64,000 bases of DNA from Anisodus tanguticus (Eukaryota; Streptophyta; Magnoliopsida; Solanales; Solanaceae), in NCBI GenBank assembly GCA_034509755.1, contig CM067541.1, positions 2,096,001-2,160,000 on the forward strand, given 5' to 3'. Each line of letters opens with the position of its first letter. The first letter of the stretch is position 1. Made by a program: the position numbers and the translations under genes. Of this stretch, positions 24,294-35,644 are shown one piece after another. The notes below the pieces were generated by a model. That model saw only the letters and a list, made by a program, of their open reading frames with translations. It was not told the origin of the DNA and searched no databases.

Positions 24294-24686
24294 GTATTAT
24301 TCAAATACACGTTACTAATACACCATATTCATTTCATACGACAAACCAAACAGTGATAAAAATAATGTCAGCATTACTAATACACCCTATTCAGACAATT
24401 CTATACACCTTACGACACGACCCCTGACAGAATTAACAACACAAATAAGAACCTCAAATTGAACACAAACACAATCAGATCCCAACCCCCCCATCCGCCA
24501 CTCAAAACTCCGATGCTTTCCGTTTCTATTACCCATCAAAATAAGCAAATTTGAAAATAAATAAAAAGAATTACTGGAATACTGTCTTACAATCGAATCA
24601 GCAGAAAGATCTAACAATATTACGCAGCAACCAACGTTATTATTTAATTTAAGAAAAAAGGAAACAAAAAGAGTGAGAATGCTTAC

Positions 24687-24832
24687 TGGGTTTCTGAGGT
24701 TTGCCATCAGTCCATTTGGAGATGGAGTAATGGACCTTCTCACGGGCCAAAGCTTCAGATTTGTAAGGCTCTTTAAGGCAATTCTCAAATCTTAACCAGA
24801 CTCCAAAATGGTGTTGCTGCGTTCGATGCCAT
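24687..24832 (-). pseudogene. Mitochondrial ATP synthase epsilon subunit, broken exon 1
   Basis: The minus strand from ATG 24832 reads MASNAATPFW, the start of plant F1-ATPase epsilon (a protein of about 70 aa in the central stalk). After this, about 17 codons normally present are gone and the frame shifts. In the next frame NCLKEPYKSEALAREKVHYS and ISKWTDGKPQKP follow, matching the rest of exon 1, and end at a donor-like A/GTAAGC (24687/24686). The ATG frame hits a stop after about 15 codons. I see no second exon. It is either a gene fragment or a gene damaged by one deletion; identification is from memory of the family. Confidence 0.72.
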
Positions 24833-25580
24833 ACTCTCTCTTTTGTATCCTATCTATGTTTTGGAACATTTTGATTTTGGTCCTGCTTATATTTCAATCG
24901 GCAAGTTTGTAAGATTCACTAGCAAATGGATTAAAGCGTAGACGTACATTTTAATTAATTGAAGGTTAAATAAATTTAATCAAATATTATGAGGACCAAT
25001 TCAAGCATAAATTTTCCAAAATACAATAGAGATTACACTAATTTTATTTTACTAGATTACTTAAAACTATTTAAAAGTAATTTTTTGGCAAACAAACATT
25101 TTATTACCAAGTGGAAGTATTTACAGCTCAAAGCAAAAAACAGAAAATGGTACTGGACATCTATTTAAAAGTAATGTTATGTACTATGGTGTCGTAACCT
25201 GCAAATTAAAATAAATGAAATGTTATAGCAGCTAAAACTATATTGATATTGCAGAATTCTTGAGTGTATATAAAAAAAAATTCTATATGTGCAAAAGCAA
25301 ATTCTTTTCCATTTAAACAGCTTGACAAAGTCAATTTTGTACATTGCACAACTTAAATAGATAGACTTTTTCAATATCAGATCTATTTCCATGTTTCATC
25401 TTTTGGTTTCTTGGTCGAATTATTAGGCAAAGTCTACCAATTATCTCTGAGAATACCCTTATGAAAAGACTAAACTACTTTTTAACAATTCCTTGTTCTC
25501 ATGTTAACATTTCCTAAGTTATTGTTCACTTTGAGAAGAGGTATAGGATAGTCAAATAACTATTATAACTAATACAATAA
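24833..25580. other. Intergenic, nothing recognised
   Basis: AT-rich sequence without a credible ORF or repeat structure that I can name. It would include any promoter of the epsilon-subunit fragment. Confidence 0.45.
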
Positions 25581-25596
25581 CATTATGTAGGGATTT

Positions 25597-25712
25597 AGTA
25601 ACAAGTTGGTTGACTGTCTGAATTTTCACATTGTTGGTAATGGTTCGAATCTCCACGTTGTAATCTCCTCCCTCATTTCCCTTACCCCTACCTCCTACAT
25701 AATAAAAAAAAA
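25597..25712 (+). mobile_element. Possible tRNA-derived SINE with A-rich tail
   Basis: It shows an A-box-like AGTTGGTTGACTGTC, a B box GGTTCGAATCTCC and an A-run at about 25703-25712. Flanking AATAACATTAT (25577-25587) and AATAACACTAT (25711-25721) may be the target duplication. Confidence 0.5.
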
Positions 25713-25924
25713 ATAACACTATCTTATTAATGGGTGTATTAAAACTTTATACAATATTTTAAAGAAAAAAAATATAGAAGGGAGTAATTAACAAGGATAG
25801 CTTTTCCGTGTTCCGAAAAGATAAAATTCATAACATTAGTACCACTTTACCAGTATTAAAGACTATTGGGAATAGAAAAAATATGCTAACCCCTATTGTC
25901 GACTAACAAGGTGGTGCCGGTGTT

Positions 25925-26147
25925 ACCCGCAAGGGTAGCCAAGTTGGTGTAGCAGTAGAGCGCGGGACCGCAAGGTCACGAGTTCGATCTCCTGCATAAA
26001 CATTCTTGGTTGAGTCTGTCACACATGGCTTGCCAAGTGTGGTTAATCGGCTGACGTGGTTTGCAGGCTATTGCGTCAGTCCGGGATTTACCCTGTGCGC
26101 ACTCAAAAGAGTAGCGGCTGCGGGTTCCTTCGTCAAAAAAAAAAAAA
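25925..26147 (+). mobile_element. tRNA-derived SINE with 17-bp target duplications and poly(A)
   Basis: The head carries TAGCCAAGTTGGTGTAGCAG and a B-box-like GAGTTCGATCTCC. The body continues GTCAGTCCGGGATTTACCCT and GCGGCTGCGGGTTCC, and the element ends in an A15 run. AAGGTGGTGCCGGTGTT (25908-25924) and AAGGTGGTGCCAGTGTT (26148-26164) are target duplications with one difference. This is not the TS-like SINE seen elsewhere in the window. It is a retroposon, not a working tRNA gene. Confidence 0.88.
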
Positions 26148-26164
26148 AAGGTGGTGCCAGTGTT

Positions 26165-26506
26165 TACTCAATCCTGCTTGAACAAAATCCTGAGTGATAT
26201 TAAATTGATTGACTCTCCTATAGAGGCATAGAGCATATAGTTCCAAGAATGTGCAAGGTAATACGGTACAATCTTTTTAGTACTTGGATGTTTGTCTAGG
26301 GTAGACTTGACTCTATACATAAGTATTCCAAAGGGTTGTGATGGATGAATAGAATTCCTCCGCTCTAACGGGAGGTCACAAGTTCGAGTTTGAAAGTGGA
26401 AAATGTGAATCCGAATTTACTCAGAGCTCTAAAGTGGTAGTTTTCTATGGTAGAAGAACATTTACATCTTTGGTGGTTAAAGTTTCAACAGCCACTTCCA
26501 CTTTTA
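26165..26506. other. Intergenic; possible further SINE trace
   Basis: Around 26338-26400 a segment with AACGGGAGGTCACAAGTTCG has a tRNA-like B box. There is no gene. Confidence 0.35.
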
Positions 26507-28034
26507 TGAGCACTGACGGGAAGAGGTCCCGTCCCATTCCACATCCCGCCGGTAGAAGGGCCGGAATTTGGGGGGTCGGGATCGGGATTTGACCTTTTTT
26601 TTTGCCACTTAATTTTAAAAAATAATATATATAAACACTTCAATAATTGAACAAGAAAGTGTAATAAAAATATCACAATGCTGTTTTTGTGCCTCTTATA
26701 TTATTTAATAGAAATATGATTTTTTGATAATACAATTTCAAAATTGTAACTTTGTGGTATTGTTCAAAAGTTGCAAATCACATAGTAAAATTGCAATTAA
26801 AAAATTACATAGTTAACCAGACTTTTTCTAACTTCCTCACAATGTATTGGGGATTTTCAATTGGAATTTGTCGGTCAAATTGTTCGATGTCACTTCTTGT
26901 TCCCTCGGACAAGATTTCGTTGTAGTTGTTGTCTTCTTCTTCGTTGATCTCCGGTTGACCACACCTTCTACGCTTCACTCGAATCCAATCTCTTAAAAGA
27001 ATTACAATCTCCAATGAGTCTCCCGCCAATGAATGTATGTGCTCTCCTATTTGAAATCTTCCAGCAGAAAAAGCGCTTTCAGACGCTGTTGATGACGCTT
27101 GAATGTTCAAAACATCTCGGGTCATCTTTGCTAGTGTCGGAAATGTATTCTCATTCTGCCTCCAGTATTTCAGCAAGTCTTCATGCCCCTTCATCATTGA
27201 CATTAAAGTTTGGTTCATCTACTTCATCATCTAATGGTATATCATTAAAAAAAACAGTTTCATCTATATAAGTGAAATCAATGAAATCACCGGGACTAGG
27301 AATATGATTACTAGAAGAAGTACATTTGCCCTTGTTATCCCTACTAGAAGAAGTCTTACCTTACCCTACCCTTAAACATACCTCTTAATCCTTTCATTTT
27401 AATTATGCAAATAAATAATTAAAGATAATGAAATTAAGTGCGATAATTAAAATAAAGTAACAATAATAATTAAAAGAAGGAACGAAGGTACCAAACGCCG
27501 ACGTAACGTCGACGTATAATCGACTTTGAAAATTGAAACCTTGCTCGATGGATGATCCTCAAGCTAGTTGTCAACTTCACTCCCAATTTTTTAACTTTGA
27601 TATAATATTTAATAGTAGGAAGATTTGTAGAATTGTAGAATTGTAGAGAGATAAATTGAGAGATTATATTAGAGAGATGGTAGGAAGATTTGTGAGAAAA
27701 ATGAGGTATTTATAGTTGAAAAATAGGGTTAAAGTGTAAATATATTAACTTAGGGGATTAAGGGGGTAGGGGGGTTTATGGGGTGGGGGGTCAAAAATGG
27801 CCGTTATAGCCGTTGCACAACGGCCAAAATCGAAATTTGGTCGTTGTTGCAACGGTTATTTTTGCAAAGGGGGAGGGGGGCTGGCGGGATGGGGTCGGGA
27901 TGGGGACGGGCGAGACGATCCCAAGCCCCGTCCCGAGTTCGAACCCTGACAAAAAAAAAAAAAAAATTTAGGGGATCGGGACGGGGGGTGGGACGGGATC
28001 GGGCCGACCCGACCCAACCCGCTGGACAGCCCTA
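26507..28034 (-). mobile_element. hAT deletion derivative, sister of 22234-24293
   Basis: The outer end is TGGACAGCCCTA (28023-28034), the complement of the 22234 terminus with one change, followed by a C/G-rich array (27870-28020). The other end (26507-26600) has the CGGGAC-rich array, but its terminal 12-mer is decayed and no clear duplication of CTTTATAC (28035-28042) is seen. The leader block between array and start codon also matches the sister copy. Only 13 codons remain from ATG 27397, and catalytic domains are missing. Confidence 0.82.
26805..27218 (-). pseudogene. hAT transposase C-terminal (dimerisation) domain
   Basis: It is open for 137 codons and contains DLLKYWRQNENTFPTL, MTRDVLNIQASSTASESAFS and RDWIRVKRRRCGQ. 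It is collinear with 23530-23930 of the other copy, at roughly 80-85% identity by eye. The upstream coding region is deleted at a different point from the sister copy, so the two arose by separate deletions. Confidence 0.83.
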
Positions 28035-28042
28035 CTTTATAC

Positions 28043-28892
28043 TACTGTTTAACGACTCAATTATCTCCAACACAAACTTTACAACTCAACTTTTAAAGCA
28101 GTCAAACCGTGAGCACCCCAAACATTCTACTGATCCCCTCCCTACGTAGCATTGTTTTATTCTTCATTAAAGGAATACTATCTCATAATGTAATATATAT
28201 CTCTATCTAGCAGTCCTGTTTATAAGAACTTTACAACTTATAGACAAATGTAAATTACAGGAAACTGAAGAACTTAACAGACCTGCCCTCATCCAGCTCA
28301 AAGAGCAGACTACATACTCATGTTTCCCAAATTTTTATAAAGGTCCAGCTGTCAAACCCCAGGTTAACAAAATTTGAAGACTGAAATAGCATATCCTCTA
28401 CACTTCAACTCTTTTAAGACCACCTCTTTCCTTACTTCCACAGGGATGCAGGTTCTTTTACATGGCTCATCTATGTTGAGCTTACGAAGATATATAACTT
28501 GTCCCAACAAAAATGGAAAACAGTGAATTGAGTTCATGCCTCTGGATAGCTTGTAAATTCATATTAGCAGCTGATATTCATTTATTAGGCCCCACTAGCT
28601 CCATGGTTGTAGCCTGCGACGAACCTAATTAAGTCGCTACCAACTAATTTCTCACTGCTCTCAGCTAAAGCTGCACAAGGATGATCAAACTAGCATCCCC
28701 AAAAGGAATAAATTTACCCAAGTAAATCAGAAACTGGTGAGTCCTGCACTAACAGGAAAACCAGTAACCCTTTAGTGCATCCAACCCAGCACTCCCCTGG
28801 GAGATTCAACGGATGACTTCAAGTTATTTGCAGTAATCCCAATCACATAAGCAACCTAAGACGTATATGCAGACAGAGGAAAACAAGTTACC
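28043..28892. other. 3' flank of the KH gene remnant
   Basis: No ORF is recognised. It probably includes the 3' UTR of the KH-domain gene that ends near 28938. Confidence 0.4.
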
Positions 28893-30285
28893 TGGCACAG
28901 TTACAATCAGCCACTCCGGCTGTATTATCTAGAATTGACGGCCTGGATAACAACAACAAAGTAGGAAAGTAAATAGTCAGAAACTCAACTGTCACCTGTC
29001 ATAAAAAATGTATCAATAATTTATATTTACTATAAAGAGCCCCCACAAACCTGAGAACCCCATCTTCCAGGTGAAGGAGGTCTATCAAAAAACGGAACAT
29101 GCCCTTTTCTCTCATAGCCATAGAAATGGGGAGCACGATCTGAAAAGAACAATACAGTCTGAATCATGTACAACGCAGGCAGCAGTTCACAGGGTTTGGG
29201 TGGAATACAAAGTATGTTCCATACCATGAGGGTACCCAACAGGCGAGTGGTAACTAGAAGAAGCAGGATCGTGCCTTGGCCTGAATGATGGGGATGGAAT
29301 TTCAGAGTAGGAGGGAAAATGCTGCGGGCAATATTTGAAACATGTGGTTTCACAGGAAACATTGCATCACGAAGCCTACAAGTAATTTGGAACAAAGCAT
29401 CCTGGACAGACTGCATGCTCCCAATAACCTGTAGAGAATTCGAACATCAGGAGTCAGTCGGAAAAATTCCCTCAGAATCAGTAAAAAACACACATGAAAG
29501 GAAAGAAAACAAGGTTGCACTCCTTTTCATTTTATCTTTTTCATATGGTGCTTGTGAAGGTAATTTCCACCAAGCGAGACAGAAATGAACTCAATTTATT
29601 TGAGATGCAAGTTCATGTAGTAAATATACAAAACACAGACATGGAAAACACATCTCTTTGAAGATCATCAACGGAACACTTTTGACTAGTCTATCTGAAT
29701 ATCATAAATGCTACTCGCCCCCACCCCCAAGAAATGCAAGTTATATAATAGAGGTACAAATGCAACTCAATTTATTTGAGATACATATGTGTCTTCAATG
29801 ATCATCAACAAAACACTATGATCTCTCTACCAGAACACTAACTTCAATGTAACAGCTGTCCCCCCATACCCCCACCCCCACCCCCCACCCCAATCCCAAA
29901 GAGAAAATTCAAGGTAATATGAGTTGTATAGTTGAGGTACCATTTAGCAGACAAAATTTCCAAGACAACCTAGGCTGAGAAGTAAGGCCTTACATATTTT
30001 TGAGAATAAACTTCAAGGAAAATATCTATCTACCTGTAAAACTTCTTCTATGTGGGAACCATATTTTGGAGATTGTTCTCTAGGAAATATATGTATGCTA
30101 GCACCAGTGACTCGTCGCAATTCAGCAATTAGGATACTTCCATTACCAATGAGACAACTCATGTGACGTGCATGTACCAGAAGCCTTGAAACAACTGCAG
30201 CTCCTGGTTCAAATCCAATCTCAGCAATTCTGCCTTGTACACGCATAAGAGCTTCCTGCGCAGGGGAATGTCTTTGCTCTGGGTT
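28893..30285 (-). pseudogene. KH-domain RNA-binding protein gene, 3' part
   Basis: The exon at 30285-30034 (84 codons, clean splice sites) encodes a KH domain: LVHARHMSCLIGNGSILIAE (IGxxG loop), RRVTGASIHIF and SPKYG. The exon at 29428-29225 completes it (VIGSMQSVQDALFQITCRLR) and leads into a Pro/Ser/His-rich tail. The exon at 29139-29051 (HFYGYERKGHVPFFDRPPSP) continues it, and the next (28953-28893) stops after about five codons. Within the second exon the frame changes by one base near 29310. The family is the multi-KH poly(rC)-binding type of plants (HEN4/RCF3-like). Upstream exons are absent because a copia element starts about 70 bp away. It may be a dead fragment. Confidence 0.7.
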
Positions 30286-33200
30286 CTGCAGAAATTACAA
30301 AGAAGCTGATCTCAATAAAGCTTTGCAAGGATAGAGTAGAAAGGCTAAAAGGTCAACACATGCAGTTCCTTCTTAAGTGCGTTCATTTGAGGCGGCATGT
30401 CCTCGCACTTAAATAGGTGATCTCCTACAAGGTATCCTGCTATACCCCACTTCACAAGTGTTATGAATCATTAAAAGTTTCCCCAACCTTAACCTCAACC
30501 GATTGAGGATCGTTAAAGGTTTGGAAGCTTAACCTTTACCCACCATGCATGTAGCACTTTAATGTCTATCGCGGAAACATCTTTGGATTCATTTTCCTTA
30601 CAAAAATCATTATCAGAAGTGCTCTTGCTTCCACCGAAGCGCTCAACTGAACCTTTTTACAACTTAGTTTTCCCATTTAACCAAATTCTTGGGATCTCCA
30701 GTCAGGATGGTTGGGTTACCACCGCAAAGGTTCGTATTGTTTGGGTATTAAGCACATTCCCCTAGACAGGCAGAATTCTTGATCTTCGGGTAGTCCCTTA
30801 GTTAAAGGGTCCGCTATATCCTTTGATTAGTAATCAAGGAAGCGTCACCCGTGATGATCAACTGTCATACGGTCTTATGTCTCCGACATATATGTCCAGA
30901 CGCCGTCATCCATGACCTTCCTGAAGCCGACCGACTAGCCACATTGTCTAACCGCCGAAGGCACGGATTTCTCCCAATAAGGGACGTCCTCTAAGGAGTC
31001 GTGAAGTTACTCAACTTCTTTCATGCTTTGTTTAAAGCGATAAACTCTGATTCCATCATGAATCGGCCGATGCAAGTTTGCTTAGAGGATTTTTCAAGAC
31101 CCACCTTACACATTTACTTGTGGCTTTGGTGTTCTTCATATCTGATGTCTAGTTTGCATCACTGTGTTCTCCCAGAATCACTGGACATCCAGAATACCAT
31201 AATCCGTAGATAAGCGAATATTTCAGATAACGTCATATCCGACTTAACGCCTTCTACCGATCATTTTTAGAATAACGAGTGAACCTTAGTTCAACTGATC
31301 TGCTTTGTAGGCCGATACCAGGTCGGTTGTAGTGTGTAACATACATTGAACTACATGTGACCTGCGCATATCGCTCCTTGTATATGGGTGCACCATGATT
31401 CCAATCAGTTATAGGATTCATATCCATTGGTGGCTTCAACAAGACTGTCAACTACCTCACAAATGAGTTTGGAATTAGACTAGTCCATTAGATGTCTTAG
31501 AAATTCCAATTCCTAAGATGTCATCTGTGATACCCATATCTTTCATATCGAGACTTTTGTTTCAATATGACTTCCACTTTCAGACTGTTGGTTTCCCAAC
31601 TGTTGGCTTTCTAACTTCAGAGTCAATGTCTCTGTTGTCAAATTCATTATTTCTGTTTTATCTTAAACTTCTAGGACCAAAATGTAAACATTTCAGGGAC
31701 CAAAATGAAAGTTCAGGAAGAAGCCCAACAGTCGAACAAACCAACTCTGATCCTCTCCTTCCAACTCTCCGGTTAGGAAGGTTGTTTCAACATCCATGTC
31801 ACGCAAGACTGCAATGGCCCTGGATGTTAATCTATTCACACGGGAGCACATGTACAAGTAGCCGAGGCCTTATACTCGTTAGTAGATCCATCTACTTTGT
31901 ACTCACTTTTAAGTATCCACTTTCACAACCCAAAGGTTCTTTTCCCAGAGGAAGGTCAACCATTACACAAATATGGTTCTATATGATAGAATCTATTTCT
32001 CTCTGTAGCTTCTTTCCAAAGCAGCGCTTCTGTTGATGACAATTCTTTGTTAATTATCCATGGTTCATTCTCAACCATACAATCTAGAAGGCCTGGAACA
32101 AGTCATTGTCCCCTCTTTGTTTCGTCTCGGTTCAACATCTAGAATCCCTGAGTTCTGTAGATCTGGAATATTAAGTTCCGGATAGTCAACAATTTTCGAG
32201 TCCTATAGATACGGAACATCTAGTTCCGGACAGTCAGGCACTCGCGGGTTCTTGTTAACCTCGAGCAATTACTTCTTTTTCCTTTTCAAGGAAAGTTATC
32301 TTTAAAGAATTCAACATTCTTTAACACCAAGAGGCGATAAGCACTACTGTTATTTGCAGATCCAGTGGATATGCAATTTACAGTCTTAGGTCCAACTTGA
32401 CCTGTTTCGGTATTCCAACCTCTACCAAGCCACCCCACAACACAATATTTGTATGTGGGATCCTTTCTATGTTTCACACGGAGGGTTACCCTTAACCTTA
32501 TGCGTAGTTCTGATAGAATCGCATTAGCGGTAAGGATCGCCTTGCCCCACATATTTTTGGGCGTACGGCTTTGCGCTTGGCAAACACCGTTAGATTAAGG
32601 TGAGTAATGAGAAGTCGGTTGATGAACGATGCTTCACATTCTCCCCCTCTATCACTACGAATTCCTCAATCCGTAGGCTTAGTTGATTTTTCAACTTCTG
32701 CTTTGTAGCGCTTATCCGCTTCAACAGTTTCATCTTTGTTTTTCAACAAACAAAGGATGCACTACGTTGTACCATCATCAATGAAGGTCACAAAGTACTT
32801 GTCTCCCTCCTCTATTTTGTACAAACTTCAAATCACCCATATAGGTGTGACTAAGTTCTAGAGGAACGGTGTTTCTTTCACTATTCCTTTGATGGAATGG
32901 AAAAGTGATTTTGCCTTTTCGCCTACCTCACATTCATTTTGAGGGTTTATGTTGACAGAAGGCAACAATCTCAACTTCGTTAGCTTTTGAATGACTTTCT
33001 ATTTAACGTGTCTTAATATATGATGGCATAGATGCACGGATTACAAATATGTATCATTCATTTGGCTACATACACACTGTACCATTCTTAGTTATTACAG
33101 ACCTGTTGGACTAATCTCAAGCCACCTTGACCAACAACGTCTCTGAAAATAAGTTTAGGACATGTATCACCTCTTTTTAGAGTGATCCCATTCCCTGAAG

Positions 33201-33299
33201 TCCTTTTGAGGACAACCTCTCCAACCCCTTCTACTTTAGAGGTGGCGTTGCTTCACATGAACAATCTTTTGCCCGTGGTTAGGGCGTAACCGGATCATA

Positions 33300-33990
33300 T
33301 GTGATCAGGATACTCTGGCCCACTCCAGTTGATTTGGCAGACTGAGTGTCCAATTTCTTTTCTGTCTTTCCTTTGGCCTTCAGATCATTCAAGACCTGGA
33401 AATTCTGGCCCACTCCAGTCGCCCGTAGACTTTGTACGACTGAGTGTCCAATATTATCATATCAAATGAATTCTGGCCCACTCCAGTCGCCCGCAGGCTT
33501 TGTAGGACTGAGTGCCAAATATCATCCTATCAAATGAAGGATCTTCTGTCAAATAGTGTGACAGGTTCAACGTCTTAAGATAAGCCATTATCTTTTAGTT
33601 TTCTTCCCTTGAGATTGGTGCTCAGACAATTCTGGGTGCTTACTTAATAGTGGTAACAATTTTCGCACAGTCAGTCAGTGGATCTCTATCCTTCGTATGT
33701 GCGAACATACTTTACACACTTTTAATAATTACACTCAAAAGAACGGATCTTTTAAGTTTTCTTTACAATAGTCCAATCTTTAACCGGGAAGGAAGGTGAG
33801 ATTAAACTTCTGATTTTAAAGTGTAAGGAACATAATTTATTTTGGGAAAACATTTTCATATTCCTCCTTACTTTAAGCCCTTTTTAATCAGACATCATTT
33901 AATCTTATTTTTTACAAGGAAGAAAAATTACTTATCCCAACTTCGGATTCTGGCCCACTTCAGTCACTTCATCGGACTGAGTGTCCGTTT
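33300..33990 (-). repeat. Imperfect tandem repeats inside the copia leader/gag region
   Basis: A unit containing TTCTGGCCCACTCCAGTCGC and GACTGAGTGTCCAAT recurs at about 33318, 33404, 33470 and 33950. The spacing is about 66 bp for the clearest pair. The equivalent region of the other copy (55640-56330) has the same unit. It occurs between LTR and polyprotein, so it is a family feature and not chance. Confidence 0.7.
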
Positions 33991-34266
33991 CCTATTACCA
34001 TAATTCGGATCCTTTGTCTGGGACATATATAGGCCTTCTGCTACATGATAGAACATCATCTTCAGCCTTCTCCTCTTGTCCAGTTGACATCATCAGCCTC
34101 TCGTGGGCGCTTGTTCCCACCACTCTCGGGTGCGGTGACACCATGAACACCTTGACCTTCAACAGCATAATCAACACTGCCTTCTACCAGAAAACCACAA
34201 CCAGATTTGGTCACACAACTGTTGACCGACATCTTTCGAACACTATTACAAATCTTATCTTAAAAT

Positions 34267-35300
34267 TGTTGGATATATAAAACAGTACGGGAAGTAAATA
34301 AATATTACAAGTGTTCGAAAGGATAAACAAACAACCGATATTATAATCGCCACAAGCTTGTTGAGTCTTGAATCTTGATAACCTGAAATCAAGAAGCACT
34401 AAATCTGGATTGTTACAATTGTGGCTGAGTCGAGAGATGGCTCTCTGTCTTTAAGACAAGATTGCCCCGTATATATGATTTTACGTTAGCGGGCAATAGT
34501 CTCCCAAGATAAAACAACAATTAATCAACGCTTCAAAGCAAATAGATTGATTCTGACGAAGAAAACGAACACGAAACGACTTGCTGATTTAGAGGAAATT
34601 TGAAGGAAGAGTTTCTGTTGCTCAGTTTTTGGACAGATTTTGACTTGTTTTTCGTCCTCTCTCTTCTCTGTATCTCTTCCTCAAATCTGTTTCAGAAGGT
34701 TATAGAGTGTTTAGGAGGAGGAGAGGTGATTAAGAGGCCATTTAAGAGGTGTAATCATGGGTATTCATGGACGTTTCAAAAGTGTAATGTAAAAAATGTT
34801 GGCTTTCTGGCTGCTTCCTGAAACTTCAGGGACCAAACTGTAAATATTAAACAGTTTGGGGTCCAAAAAAAGATAATATCAGAAGTAGCCCAGAAACCCA
34901 CGACTTGAGATCGGACCAGACGAGCGGCGGCGCGTGTGTGGGATTAGCCTCGAACCCAAGCACACCTAGGTCCTCCCTCTTTCAAACACATGGGTTACCC
35001 ATTGGGGTCCCAAACCCTTATTCATTTTTTAGGCTTATAAAGAGAACAATTCTTCCTTTTCCCACCGATGTGGTAGATTTGTCCCACACCATATTTCCAT
35101 GTCTCAAACACCTTACTTCGTGGACCAATATCTCTTTCATTTCTTAACGAAATTTGACGATCCTTGGCCCTACTGTCATCTACTAATTTAGTAGATTATG
35201 CACGTGTGAAGAGACAAAGCCTCCAACATGCGGAACCCTAGTGTTTAAGTCATTAAACATGGGTGGACGCAACCTCCCCACCAAAGGCAAATTTCCAACA
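34267..35300 (-). repeat. 5' LTR of the 30355-35300 copia element
   Basis: This LTR of 1034 bp starts TGTTGGAAATTTGCCTTTGG and ends TATATCCAACA (minus strand). It is shorter than the 1.4-kb LTRs at 53915 and 59301 because the GC-rich and CATTAACAACCATTAC parts differ. Confidence 0.8.
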
Positions 35301-35644
35301 AAATATGCCACACATTCCTATATAATTTTCATCAAATTAACTATTTAAAATATTTTAGCCACAGTTAAATCATTCTAGCACCCGAAAAGAAAAGCATTCT
35401 TTGGTTAATGGGCGTCAAAAATATCTGGAAATTGAATTTTCTTGTTGCCGTTAAGTGAAAATGGAAATGTTGTGGTCGTGACGGCACTGATGGTGGAAGG
35501 AATGGAGGTGCTAGTGGTGGAAGAAGAAGTGGAGTGGAGAGAGTAAATGGGTTAGGAGTAGTGAGATGGTATGGTGTCCACGTCACTAAAATGTGAGTGC
35601 CACATGAGATTGACAATCACCTTGGACAAACTTAACGGGAAGAA

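Larger units (their letters stand above)
22080..24424. mobile_element. MITE split by the hAT element at 22234-24293
   Basis: The left part begins GGGTAACTTGGTAGGAGGTA and the right part ends TACGACACGACCCC, with GGTATTAG / CTAATACACC repeats inside both. Removing the hAT element and one copy of its duplication gives a continuous MITE of about 280 bp. The outer ends are only partly complementary, so the boundaries are approximate. Confidence 0.55.
30355..35300 (-). mobile_element. Ty1/copia retrotransposon lacking its 3' LTR
   Basis: It is collinear with the internal region and 5' LTR of the complete element at 53915-60679, in inverse orientation. Its 5' LTR is 34267-35300 (TGTTGGAAATTTGCC...CCAACA). 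The internal part runs to about 30355, where similarity ends before any 3' LTR and KH-gene sequence begins. Decayed integrase is seen at 32552-32286 (WGKAILTANAILSEL, then PTYKYCVVG), and RNase H follows near 31090-31250 in several frames (KNTKATSK, MMESEFIAL). CAG and CTG triplets occur at normal density here, unlike the other copy. No intact ORF remains. Confidence 0.82.

Noticed and set aside
25930..26000. Possible tRNA gene
   Set aside because: It has A- and B-box-like sequences, but it is followed by a SINE body, a poly(A) run and target duplications; no cloverleaf could be drawn.
31518..32036. 172-codon plus-strand ORF
   Set aside because: It is antisense to a copia element read on the minus strand; the equivalent antisense stretch exists at 57476-57808. 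No independent gene features.
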